A DNA stretch of 23,870 nucleotides from an uncultured Eubacteriales bacterium (GCA_900319255.1 ONNU01000133.1:1-23870); one strand, 5' to 3'; positions 15,760-23,731 are shown, counted from the first letter of the stretch. A program made the numbers and translations. The notes: a model not told the origin generated them from the sequence alone.

Positions 15760-16326
15760 ATGGGACTGTTTGACAGAATGCAAAGCCAGAACGCAGCTCA
15801 GAATACTCAGCAGACATTGACAAAACCACAGGAGGGCAGCTTCACCTTTACCTTTCCCGAACTGCCTGAGACCCTTGCACAGATGCAGGCGCTGCCCGAA
15901 AGCGCTCTTGACACACCGTACAAGACAGCCGCCCTTGCAGTATGCGCCCTTTGCTGTTATGCAGTTGACGAGGAAAACGGCAGACAGATGCTGGAGTTCC
16001 TCAGAGGACCGAAGGGACCCCTGTCTCCCTATGAAAAGCAATTTCTCAGGGACAGATTCTCCGGTCAGCAATATGTACCCTTTTCATATTTCGATGGAGC
16101 AAAGCCGGAAAATGATTACCGTCCCGATGAGCCATACAAAATAACCTTTTATTCCGATCCCTATTCCTTCGGAAACGAGGGTTATGCAAAGCTGAATGTC
16201 CGTTCCGGGGGCGCTGACAGCCCCCGTCAGATACAGCTCAGAAGAAAGGGCAATCAGTGGTTTCTCTGGGAGCAGTTTGTATTGGTGGGCATCCGTCAGC
16301 CTGCTTCACAGGATGCATGGAGCTGA
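15760..16326 (+). CDS. DUF6935-like protein of unknown function
   Basis: This 188-residue protein has no signal peptide or membrane helix. A short polar N-terminus (MGLFDRMQSQ, Gln/Asn-rich) precedes one compact domain (about 28-180). Conserved-looking segments are LPETLAQMQALPE, LSPYEKQFLRDRFSG, YVPFSYFDGAKPENDY and a C-terminal SGGADSPRQIQLRRKGNQWFLWEQ split by a short loop. From memory these match the family named DUF6935, which has no known function; the name should be treated as unverified. ATG 15760 has ACGGAGG at 15745-15751. It lies 84 bp after leuB on the same strand and is closed by a terminator, so it is probably the second gene of that transcript. Confidence 0.8.
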   Translation: MGLFDRMQSQNAAQNTQQTLTKPQEGSFTFTFPELPETLAQMQALPESALDTPYKTAALAVCALCCYAVDEENGRQMLEFLRGPKGPLSPYEKQFLRDRFSGQQYVPFSYFDGAKPENDYRPDEPYKITFYSDPYSFGNEGYAKLNVRSGGADSPRQIQLRRKGNQWFLWEQFVLVGIRQPASQDAWS

Positions 16327-16390
16327 ATACGGCGCTTCTGATACTGCCCGGCAATATTGAACGTCAGGCAAAAATACCATAATAATTTCA

Positions 16391-16429
16391 GGCGGCAGGA
16401 CATATGAAAATATGCCCGCCGCCGTTTTT
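16391..16429 (+). terminator. Terminator after the DUF6935-like gene
   Basis: A long imperfect stem pairs GGCGGC (16391-16396) and CATA with TATG and GCCGCC, closed by a short TGAAAA loop and followed by GTTTTTG. No gene is visible between 16327 and 16641. Confidence 0.75.
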
Positions 16430-16546
16430 GGCTCTGTCGTAAGCATCAGCATAAAGGAAAATACATTTTATTGTACCCTGACTCAAAAAGCGGAATATAT
16501 TATCTTGAATATTTTGTATTTAAAATAAAAAAGCAGAATTATTATG

Positions 16547-16590
16547 TTGCAAAAATGAACAAAATGGTATAAAATAAACTATATACCATT
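16547..16590 (+). promoter_or_regulatory. Promoter and operator-like inverted repeat of the GNAT gene
   Basis: TTGCAA (16547-16552) and TAAAAT (16570-16575), with a 17-bp spacer, form a plausible promoter. The perfect 9-bp inverted repeat AATGGTATA (16563-16571) and TATACCATT (16582-16590) overlaps and follows the -10. Its half-sites are centred 19 bp apart, a spacing suited to a dimeric repressor. Confidence 0.5.
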
Positions 16591-16641
16591 TATAAGGACA
16601 TAAGTCCGTAAATGAAATCATTATCCCGGGAGGCATCCACA

Positions 16642-17484
16642 ATGGCTACTACTTTTGAAAGGATCACCAATACAGATGAAGTATTCAATAATAAGGAATA
16701 TATAACGGATTCGATCATCTTCAATGCTATCGAATCTGCGCGCAATACTCCGGATTGTAAGCTTTATTCAGACCGAAAGAATGTTATCATTCTTTTTGCT
16801 GCAAACAGTCCGAGAATATGGCTCTGGACTTCAACAACCATAAAGGACGATACCAATAAGCTTATCGACATCTGCCGTTTCCTTCGTGACAGCAACGTAC
16901 CAAAGGCTGAAATATACCTCAAGGAAGAGGTCGCAGGTTCTTTCTCAGACCTTTATGCGCTCACCACGCTTGAGATCAATTACAGCGTCAAGGATGAATT
17001 CTCTCTTGCAGTCTATACCTGCACCAAAAAGGATACCGAGAACCGTCCTGAGCTTGCCCCGGACGAAGAGATAATCCGTATCGACAAGGATAACCCTGAA
17101 CATAAGAAAATGGTGCTGGACTTCTATGAATCCCTCAAGGAGGAATTCCGCTGGCAGGAAAAGCTTGAGCGCAAGGTAAATGAATATCTCAATATGGAAT
17201 TCTACGCTCTTGTCAAGAACGGCAGGATCGTAGGAAATGCAGTTATCGGCGGTCAGACAAAGCAGTATCTCAGGATCAAATCAATAGCTGTCCGTGAAAG
17301 CGAGCGTCAGAAGGGCTTCGGCTATAAGATGTGTATTTTCGCTCTTGACAAGATCAGAGAAAGAGGTCTTACCCCCATACTTTACACTCATGTCGGAAAT
17401 AAATCCGCTGTCGCATTATGGAGCAAATCCGGCTTCAATGTCAAGGACAAGCTTTATCTCCTCAAAATCGAAAACGACGACTGA
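16642..17484 (+). CDS. GNAT-family N-acetyltransferase with N-terminal extension
   Basis: This 280-residue cytoplasmic protein has a C-terminal GNAT acetyl-CoA-binding fold (about 145-278): MEFYALVKNGRIVGNAVIGG, then LRIKSIAVRESERQKGFGYK with the QKGFGYK pyrophosphate-binding loop, and NKSAVALWSKSGF near the end. Residues 1-140 are an additional domain, possibly a degenerate acetyltransferase-like half (NVIILFAANSPRIWLWTSTT). Substrate is unknown. The frame also has an ATG at 16612, but only ATG 16642 has a well-placed site (GGGAGG, 16628-16633), so the shorter start is preferred. It is a single gene with its own promoter, an operator-like repeat and a terminator, which suggests independent control. 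Confidence 0.82.
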   Translation: MATTFERITNTDEVFNNKEYITDSIIFNAIESARNTPDCKLYSDRKNVIILFAANSPRIWLWTSTTIKDDTNKLIDICRFLRDSNVPKAEIYLKEEVAGSFSDLYALTTLEINYSVKDEFSLAVYTCTKKDTENRPELAPDEEIIRIDKDNPEHKKMVLDFYESLKEEFRWQEKLERKVNEYLNMEFYALVKNGRIVGNAVIGGQTKQYLRIKSIAVRESERQKGFGYKMCIFALDKIRERGLTPILYTHVGNKSAVALWSKSGFNVKDKLYLLKIENDD

Positions 17485-17491
17485 TATCATC

Positions 17492-17533
17492 TGCGCCCCC
17501 TTTTCACAGAAGAAACGGAGGGCGCAATTATTT
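17492..17533 (+). terminator. Terminator after the GNAT gene
   Basis: TGCGCCC (17492-17498) pairs with GGGCGCA (17520-17526) and is followed by ATTATTTTT. The loop contains a weaker secondary pairing. Confidence 0.7.
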
Positions 17534-17645
17534 TTGCCCGACGATGCCGGGCTGACTGAAGAAAAAAATAAATGTATCAGTCCCGCTATTAACACGATCC
17601 GGCAATAATAATCAACTCCAGATCACTATTATCTATAAACTATAA

Positions 17646-17817
17646 CCTGAATCCGTGAAACTGACAACCCGGTTGCGGGTGGAAAAAATGAACCGTTTTT
17701 CTGCTTTAATGCCCTGATCCATGCTTCACAGTCTTCTTTACAATTCCTAATTCCTCACTCCTAATTCCTAATTCAAAATAATTCCTAATTCAAAATAATT
17801 CCTAATTCAAAACAATT
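17646..17817 (+). repeat. Truncated MITE left arm fused to an AT-rich tandem repeat
   Basis: CCTGAATCCGTGAAACTGAC (17646-17665) is an intact family terminus, and the match continues to about 17728 ('atgcttca'). It then switches to 'cagtcttctttacaattcc' and three direct 17-bp units (17764-17780, 17781-17797, 17798-17814) of the type attcctaattcaaaata. The segment 17719-17817 recurs inverted at 23787-23870 with one unit fewer. The rest, 17818-17890, is low-complexity AT-rich DNA with no gene. Confidence 0.8.
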
Positions 17818-17914
17818 CCACTTTCCACTTTCCAAATTCCAAATTTTAAATAACCACTAATCACTACTCACTATTTCGTGATTTCGTGATATTCAATAAA
17901 ATTGCAAAAATCTA

Positions 17915-17944
17915 TTGTAAATATGATATGGAATATGATAAAAT
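17915..17944 (+). promoter_or_regulatory. Probable pullulanase promoter
   Basis: TTGTAA (17915-17920) is followed after 18 bp by TAAAAT (17939-17944), which has an extended TGA in front (17936-17938). This implies a leader of about 120 nt. No clear catabolite-response element was recognised. Confidence 0.5.
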
Positions 17945-17994
17945 ATATAATGGCTTATAATTCTCACGGTATGCTGTGGAGCGGTGCGCCGTTT

Positions 17995-18072
17995 ATGAAT
18001 GTTAATCTGATGATCTGTGGGCTTCCGGAGGGAACCTGGCGGGTCAATTATTATTCTGTTTTGGAGGGATAA
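17995..18072 (+). CDS. Possible upstream reading frame ending at the pullulanase start
   Basis: An ATG frame of 25 codons (starting MNVNLMICGLPEGTW) ends with TAA at 18070-18072, two bases before the pullulanase TTG start. The pullulanase ribosome site GGAGGG (18063-18068) lies inside its last codons. In-frame ATGs further upstream at 17950 and 17971 could lengthen it to 40 or 33 residues. Its own ribosome site is weak (GGAG at 17978-17981). It may be a coupling leader peptide, the remnant of an older gene, or chance. Confidence 0.3.
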   Translation: MNVNLMICGLPEGTWRVNYYSVLEG

Positions 18073-18074
18073 GC

Positions 18075-21000
18075 TTGCGAAAACTTAAAAGACTGTTCAG
18101 CTGTGTAATAGCTGCTGCAATGCTTATAGGAGGTAATGTAATGTCAACACAGGCAGTCGGAAACGATGATAAAAAAGAAGAGACTAAACTGGCTCATAAG
18201 CTGGATGCTCAGGCTTATAACGGAAATGACCTGGGCGCTACTTATTCAAAGGGCGCTACTGTTTTCAAGGTATGGGCGCCTACCGCAAGAAGAGTAGCTG
18301 TCAAGCTCTACGCTACGGGCAGCCCGGATGAAGAGGGCGCGACTGATATTTCCACCACTTCTATGACAAAGGGCGATAACGGCGTATGGACTGCAAAGGT
18401 CAGCGGCGACCATAAAAACCAGTATTATACCTATCTCGTCACAAATAACGGTATAACCACCGAAACTCAGGATGTCTATTCAAAGGCAGTCGGCGTTAAC
18501 GGCAACAGAAGTATGGTCGTTGATCTTCCCTCCACCAATCCGGAGGGCTGGAAAAATGACAAGCATATTCTTGTTGACGATCCTACGGATGCTGTGGTCT
18601 GGGAAATACATATGAGAGATTTCTCCGTCAGCCAGGTGTCCGGCGTTTCACCGGAGCATAAGGGCAAATATCTTGCCTTTACTGAAAAGGGCACAACTCT
18701 TGCAGGTCAGGAAAATATTCCCACCTGTGTTGATTATCTCAAAAAGCTGGGGGTTACCCATGTTCAGCTTATGCCGGTCTATGACTATGCAACGGTGGAT
18801 GAATCCATCACCGGCTCGGATGAATATAACTGGGGCTATGATCCGAAAAACTATAATGTTCCCGAAGGCTCGTATTCTACCAACCCCTTCGACGGAAATG
18901 TCAGGATCAGGGAATTCAAGCAGATGATAAAGGCTCTCCATGATGCAGGTATCGGCGTTATCATGGATGTGGTCTATAACCATACATTTACAGCAAAGGG
19001 CAGCTGCTTTGAAAATACCGTTCCGGGCTATTATTTCAGGCTCAAGGATGACGGCTCCCTTTCGGACGGCTCGGGCTGCGGCAATGAAACAGCCAGCGAT
19101 CACCTTATGTACAGAAAGTATATGATAGATTCTATACTTTACTGGACAAATGAATATCATATCGATGGCTTCCGCTTTGACCTTATGGGCGTGCATGATA
19201 CGGAGACCATGAACCAGATCCGCAACGCTCTCGATACAAAGGTGGAGGGCGGCAAAAAGATCATTATGTACGGCGAACCCTGGACAGGCGGCGCTACATC
19301 ATGCAGTACGAAAACTGCTGTCAAGGAAAATATCAAGGAGCTTGATACCCGTATCGGAGCTTTCAATGACAGCTTCCGTGATGCGGTAAAGGGTCATGTG
19401 TTCAACGCTCAGGAGGCTGGCTTCGTTCAGACCGGAAAGGGTGCAGCTGCGCTCAGGGAAAGCATTACTGCAAATTCCGTTGAGGGCAATAAATGGCTTT
19501 CACAGCCCTCCCAGTCCGTCACCTATATTTCAGCCCATGATAACTTCACTCTTTACGATAAGCTCATAATGTCAACAAAGAATGACGGAAGCTTTGATAC
19601 AAGAGATGAAAGCCTTGTGAAGATGAATAAGCTTGCGGCTGCCATTACCCTTACATCACAGGGTATCGTGTTCATGCAGGCAGGCGAGGAATTTGCAAGA
19701 ACAAAGTTCGGGGATGAAAACAGCTATATCTCACCTGATAATATCAATATGCTTGACTGGAACAATGTTGTGAAATACGGCGATCTCAGCTCCTATTATC
19801 AGGGTCTTATCGAAATAAGAAAGAATTTCAAACCCTTCCGTGATCCCACCAAGACAAGCGCAGAAAAAATTACCTTTGCCGAAGCTGATGACGGAGTTGT
19901 AGCGTACACTCTTGAAAACAGCCTGACAAAGGGTAAGGAATGGTCATATGCTGCTGTGCTGTTCAATGCATCCGACAGCGAAAAATCCGTAACTCTCAAG
20001 CAGAGCGGAAATACACAGCTTCCGGAAAAATGGGAGATCATCGCAGACAGAACCCAGGCAGGGCTGAAGGGTCTCGGCGAGGTAGAGGGCAATACCGTAA
20101 CCATCCCCGCAAAGAGCGCTATGGTAATGGTAGATAAGGAAAGCTTTGACAGCCTGAAGATCACCTCTGATACCTGCACAGTCAATATCGAATATGTTGA
20201 CAGCGACAGCGGAGAAGTCCTTGAAAGTCATGTTCTAAAGGGCAAGGAAGGCGAAGGCTTCCTTGCAAATGACGGCAAGGATTACAGCATAGATTATGAT
20301 TTTGTAGGCATAGAGGGCGCAGCGGAGAACGGAAAAGGCAAGTTCACCGCAAAGGAGCAGACTGTCACCTACAAATATAAGAAGTACGGCGGAAATATTT
20401 ATAATATCACCGTGAAATACCTGCGTCAGGGCGATAAGGATTTCGGAACAGGTGACAGCGAAATGGCACCTGCTGTTGTAAAGAGAGTGCGTCAGGATGA
20501 TATCTATACAGCGGATATCAAAAAGATCGACGGCATGATCGTTGATATGTCAAAATTCCCGGGAAATGCATCAGGCGTTGCCTACGGAGATACAGAGGTG
20601 TGCTATTATTACATTCAGGAGCCGGCTTGTGATCTTGTTGTGCATTACTATAATTCACAGGCATGGAAAAAGGTCTTTGGATATGTCTATACCGAATCAG
20701 AGGACGGCACAGAAGAGCTTTGCGGGAAAAATCCCGGTCAGGAAATGAAAAAGGACAGCAGCCTTGGTGACGGATGGTTTACGCTCACAGTAAAGGACGC
20801 AGGAACAACAGAGGGCGTCAAGGCAGTTTTCAGCGACGGCACAGACAAAAACAAGGATGCAGTTATCTATAATGTCAACCGTCAGACCTGGATACAGGAC
20901 GGCAAGGTAACGGGCATGGGCAATGTCTATGTCATTTACGCAGACAATATGGGCGAGGTACTCAATACCGAAACCATAAGCGGCAAGATCGGCACAACCT

Positions 21001-21260
21001 ATACCACAGAGGAAAAAGGCTTTGACGAGCATACCTTCATCGGAGCAACAGAGAATGCGGCAGGTGAGATAAGCGCATCTCCCTCATATGTATTCTATTC
21101 CTATAAGAAGCTTGTTCCCGAGCCGGATATTGATGATAACAGCGGAATGGTAAAGCTTGTTATTATTGTACTGGGCGCATCACTGGTCACATTTGCCATT
21201 GCAGCGGTGATCGGCGGCATATACGCTAAACGCAAAAAACGCTGGGAGCTTGACAAGTAA
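18075..21260 (+). CDS. Cell-surface type I pullulanase (GH13) with MucBP-like and starch-binding modules
   Basis: This 1061-residue enzyme should cleave alpha-1,6 bonds of pullulan and starch at the cell surface. Order: signal peptide (MRKLKRLFSCVIAAAMLIGG, cleavage near STQA); CBM48-like domain (about 48-160, FKVWAPTARRVAVKLY); GH13 catalytic domain with the pullulanase motif YNWGYDP (about 251), DVVYNHT, nucleophile Asp369 in FRFDLMG, acid Glu401 in MYGEPWTGG and Asp489 in SAHDN. Then come a MucBP-like repeat (about 699-768), a second related repeat (775-845), a CBM26-like starch-binding module (about 850-930, HYYNSQAWKKVFGYVY to GVKAVFSDG), another MucBP-like repeat (948-1012) and a C-terminal membrane helix (about 1026-1050) followed by KRKKR. 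The start is TTG 18075 with GGAGGG at 18063-18068; no in-frame ATG precedes it. A second start at ATG 18141 has its own AGGAGGT. The C-terminal helix instead of LPXTG suggests a membrane anchor. Confidence 0.93.
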   Translation: MRKLKRLFSCVIAAAMLIGGNVMSTQAVGNDDKKEETKLAHKLDAQAYNGNDLGATYSKGATVFKVWAPTARRVAVKLYATGSPDEEGATDISTTSMTKGDNGVWTAKVSGDHKNQYYTYLVTNNGITTETQDVYSKAVGVNGNRSMVVDLPSTNPEGWKNDKHILVDDPTDAVVWEIHMRDFSVSQVSGVSPEHKGKYLAFTEKGTTLAGQENIPTCVDYLKKLGVTHVQLMPVYDYATVDESITGSDEYNWGYDPKNYNVPEGSYSTNPFDGNVRIREFKQMIKALHDAGIGVIMDVVYNHTFTAKGSCFENTVPGYYFRLKDDGSLSDGSGCGNETASDHLMYRKYMIDSILYWTNEYHIDGFRFDLMGVHDTETMNQIRNALDTKVEGGKKIIMYGEPWTGGATSCSTKTAVKENIKELDTRIGAFNDSFRDAVKGHVFNAQEAGFVQTGKGAAALRESITANSVEGNKWLSQPSQSVTYISAHDNFTLYDKLIMSTKNDGSFDTRDESLVKMNKLAAAITLTSQGIVFMQAGEEFARTKFGDENSYISPDNINMLDWNNVVKYGDLSSYYQGLIEIRKNFKPFRDPTKTSAEKITFAEADDGVVAYTLENSLTKGKEWSYAAVLFNASDSEKSVTLKQSGNTQLPEKWEIIADRTQAGLKGLGEVEGNTVTIPAKSAMVMVDKESFDSLKITSDTCTVNIEYVDSDSGEVLESHVLKGKEGEGFLANDGKDYSIDYDFVGIEGAAENGKGKFTAKEQTVTYKYKKYGGNIYNITVKYLRQGDKDFGTGDSEMAPAVVKRVRQDDIYTADIKKIDGMIVDMSKFPGNASGVAYGDTEVCYYYIQEPACDLVVHYYNSQAWKKVFGYVYTESEDGTEELCGKNPGQEMKKDSSLGDGWFTLTVKDAGTTEGVKAVFSDGTDKNKDAVIYNVNRQTWIQDGKVTGMGNVYVIYADNMGEVLNTETISGKIGTTYTTEEKGFDEHTFIGATENAAGEISASPSYVFYSYKKLVPEPDIDDNSGMVKLVIIVLGASLVTFAIAAVIGGIYAKRKKRWELDK

Positions 21261-21322
21261 TATAAGCTTCGACAGCCTTTTCAAACCAGACAGATCCCCC
21301 ATCAGAAAATGACGGATGGAAA

Positions 21323-21360
21323 GAAAAAAGCCGGTGAATCCAACAATTCATCGGCTTTTC
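21323..21360 (+). terminator. Terminator after the pullulanase gene
   Basis: GAAAAAAGCCGGTGAA (21323-21338) pairs imperfectly with TTCATCGGCTTTTC (21347-21360) around a short loop. The stem core resembles the terminators at 1693 and 7909. Confidence 0.8.
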
Positions 21361-21367
21361 ATTATAT

Positions 21368-21464
21368 CCTGAAGCTGTGAAAATGACATCTCTGTCGCTG
21401 GCGGATAAAAAGAATCCGTTGTTCCGCTTTTATGCCCTGAGCCATGCTTCGTTAGTGTTTCTGC
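21368..21464 (+). repeat. Truncated MITE-like element (left part only)
   Basis: CCTGAAGCTGTGAAAATGAC (21368-21387) and the following interior match the long element up to 'gttagtgtttctgc'. The sequence then diverges, and no right terminus is present. It begins 8 bp after the pullulanase terminator and is preceded by TATAT, like the copy at 8444. Confidence 0.75.
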
Positions 21465-21495
21465 ATTTTTGTAACAGCATGTTCTCACAGCAAGC

Positions 21496-21535
21496 AAAAA
21501 AACTTCGCACAAGCCCAGCAGCAGGCTTGCGCGAA
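21496..21535 (-). terminator. Terminator after ptsI
   Basis: On the minus strand TTCGCGCAAGC pairs with GCTTGTGCGAA (plus-strand positions 21525-21535 and 21504-21514), with a 10-nt loop. Seven T residues follow (plus-strand A run 21496-21502). Confidence 0.8.
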
Positions 21536-21550
21536 ATAAATTAACCTGTA

Positions 21551-23266
21551 TCATTCTGCGTTCTCCATGATCTGAGAGCGCAGATATTTTTTTATTTCCT
21601 CAGCGTCCGTCATACCCTCCACAGCGGCTGCGATCTCATCTGAACGCTGTTTTGTATAGCGTGAGATCTCCTTGCGTATGGTCAGAACGGATGTGGGGCT
21701 GACACTGAATGAATCCAGCCCGTAGGATATGAGCAGGGGTGTCAGAAGCGGATCCGCAGCGGCTTCTCCGCACATTTCTACCGGTATGCCCTCAGCCTTT
21801 GCGCAGGAAATCGTATGCCTGATAGCTCTGAGAACAGAGGGCTTGAATACAGAGTAAAGATAACCCATCTGGGAATTTCCTCTGTCTGCTGCCATTGTGT
21901 ATTGTATAAGATCGTTAGTCCCGATGCTGAAAAAGTCCGATTCCTTTGCCAGAATATCAGCGGTGAGACAAGCAGATGGGGTTTCTATCATCACACCCAC
22001 CTTGATATCCTCATTGAAGGCTATATCCTTTTCCCGAAGCTCTGTTTTTATCTCGCCGATCATATTTTTTACAAAAATAAGCTCCGGGATATCCGATACC
22101 ATCGGTATAAGTATCCGCAGATCACCAAAGGCGGATGCCCTCAGTATCGCTCTGAGCTGAGATCTCAGCATTTCGGGATGGATGCAGCAGTATCTTATGG
22201 CGCGGATACCGAGAAAGGGATTTGCCTCGCTGTCCATTTCAAGATAGGGAACCTCCTTGTCGCCGCCTATATCAAATGTCCGGATGACTACAGGCTTTCC
22301 GCTCATTTTCAGAGCTGCGCTGCGGTAGACCTCGAATTGCTCCTGCTCATCAGGCTCGGTCTTGCGGTCAAGATACAGAAATTCCGTGCGGAAAAGCCCC
22401 ACGCCCTCGCCGTCAGAATCTATCGCCTTGTTCACATCGGAATCATTGCCGATATTGCAAAGCACCGAAAATCTGTTTCCGTCTGCATCGGTCGTAGGCT
22501 TGCCCAGATAATGTCTGAGAAGCTCCCGGCGGTTGTAATAATCCTCCTGAATACGTCGGAATTTTTCTTCTGTGGATTTATCGGGCTGAATAATGATCTC
22601 GCCGGTTTCACCGTCAAGTATGATCCGCTGACCGTCACAGACACGGTTCACTATACCCTCAGTTCCTAAAACTGCGGGAATATCCAGCGCTCTTGCAAGT
22701 ATAGCGCAGTGAGAGGTCTCGCCGCCCTTTTCTGTAATGAAGCCGGCGACATTTTTTCTGTCAAGCCCTGCTGTCATACTGGGGGTAAGCTCTCTTGCGC
22801 AAATCACCGTATCCGGCAGCAAAGGTGAAAGACGCACCTCATCCATGCCTAAAAGATGCTTTATCAGCCTTGATTTAAGATCCTCCATATCAGCGGCGCG
22901 CTGCTGTGTAAGATCGTCGTCCTTTGATGCAAAAACGCTGATAAACATATTGCATATCTGTTCAACAGCAGCCTCTGCGCATTCGCCGCCGTTTATCAGC
23001 TTTTCTATCTCATACGCAAGCACAGGATCCTTGAGAATCATAATATGTCCCCGGAGTATGCCTGCTTCTTTTTTACCTGCCTCAGCCTCTACCTTTTCGG
23101 CAAGCTGTTCTGTCGTTTCCACAAAGCTTTTTACAGCGTTGTGAAGTCTTTTAAGTTCCTCGTCAGTATTGCGTACTCTTCGTCTTTCATAAACGGGCTT
23201 CTGATCGCGCACCACTTTTACATATCCGATACCGATACCGCCCGATGCTCCCGTACCCTTTAGCAT
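21551..23266 (-). CDS. ptsI: Phosphoenolpyruvate-protein phosphotransferase (PTS Enzyme I)
   Basis: This 571-residue cytoplasmic enzyme takes phosphate from phosphoenolpyruvate and passes it to HPr, the first step of PTS sugar uptake. The N-terminal HPr-binding helical domain (about 30-140) carries the expected LRGHIMILKDP region. The phosphohistidine domain has GGETSHCAILARAL with active His186. The C-terminal TIM-barrel has GVGLFRTEFLYLDR, FDIGGDKEVPYL, NPFLGIRAIR, MIETPSA, SIGTNDLIQYTMAADR and the active Cys499 in VEMCGEAAADP. Length is normal. The start ATG 23266 is preceded by TTTGGAGGATC. It lies 54 bp downstream of ptsH on the same strand without a terminator between them, so the two form an operon. 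No sugar-specific EII gene is in the window. Confidence 0.96.
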   Translation of the reverse strand: MLKGTGASGGIGIGYVKVVRDQKPVYERRRVRNTDEELKRLHNAVKSFVETTEQLAEKVEAEAGKKEAGILRGHIMILKDPVLAYEIEKLINGGECAEAAVEQICNMFISVFASKDDDLTQQRAADMEDLKSRLIKHLLGMDEVRLSPLLPDTVICARELTPSMTAGLDRKNVAGFITEKGGETSHCAILARALDIPAVLGTEGIVNRVCDGQRIILDGETGEIIIQPDKSTEEKFRRIQEDYYNRRELLRHYLGKPTTDADGNRFSVLCNIGNDSDVNKAIDSDGEGVGLFRTEFLYLDRKTEPDEQEQFEVYRSAALKMSGKPVVIRTFDIGGDKEVPYLEMDSEANPFLGIRAIRYCCIHPEMLRSQLRAILRASAFGDLRILIPMVSDIPELIFVKNMIGEIKTELREKDIAFNEDIKVGVMIETPSACLTADILAKESDFFSIGTNDLIQYTMAADRGNSQMGYLYSVFKPSVLRAIRHTISCAKAEGIPVEMCGEAAADPLLTPLLISYGLDSFSVSPTSVLTIRKEISRYTKQRSDEIAAAVEGMTDAEEIKKYLRSQIMENAE

Positions 23267-23320
23267 TGTGATCCTCCAAAAAAGCAGTTGTCTGATCCGG
23301 AAAAATCATCCGGCATTAAT

Positions 23321-23590
23321 TTACAGATAACCCTCAAAGCCTGTACTGATAAGCTCGATAGCCTTAGCGATAGCCTCATGCTCATCGCTGCCCTCACATT
23401 CGATATCTATTTCGCTGCCGCATTTGATGCAGGCTGTAAGAATACTGAGCAGGCTTTTTGCATTGATCCTTGTACCCTTATAGCGTATAGTGATACTGCA
23501 TTCAAACCTGTCCATTTCCTGAGCGAAGATTCCAGCAGGGCGAAGGTGCAGACCTTCGGGGTTAGTAACAATAATTTTCTCTCTTACCAT
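23321..23590 (-). CDS. ptsH: Phosphocarrier protein HPr
   Basis: This 89-residue cytoplasmic protein relays phosphate from Enzyme I to sugar-specific EII proteins. His15 lies in EGLHLRPAG, and Ser46 in NAKSLLSIL sits where the regulatory serine of Gram-positive HPr is found. It is therefore probably also a substrate of HPr kinase and a CcpA corepressor, as known for Firmicute HPr. The frame can be read up to 23650, but ATG 23590 with AAGGAGAAG just upstream gives the normal HPr length and N-terminus. It is the first gene of the ptsH-ptsI operon, with a leader of about 105 nt. Confidence 0.96.
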   Translation of the reverse strand: MVREKIIVTNPEGLHLRPAGIFAQEMDRFECSITIRYKGTRINAKSLLSILTACIKCGSEIDIECEGSDEHEAIAKAIELISTGFEGYL

Positions 23591-23703
23591 TTTTCTTCTC
23601 CTTGACAATACAACAGCCTGACGCCCCCCATCTGCGCAGCGATCCCGCAATCACGGCAATATCCGGCAAGCCATTGCAATATTTTGTGTATCCATACATA
23701 CTT

Positions 23704-23731
23704 ATTATACAACATCTGAAATTAAATTCAA
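23704..23731 (-). promoter_or_regulatory. ptsH-ptsI promoter
   Basis: On the minus strand TTGAAT (23726-23731) and TATAAT (23704-23709) are separated by 16 bp. The leader to the ptsH ATG is about 105 nt and has no recognised riboswitch or antiterminator site. Confidence 0.7.

Noticed and set aside
17764..17814. CRISPR-like array
   Set aside because: The 17-bp units are directly adjacent with no spacers and are low-complexity AT-rich.
21815..22669. Plus-strand frame of 284 residues opposite ptsI
   Set aside because: ptsI is certain from its active-site motifs; the opposite frame has no recognisable motif.
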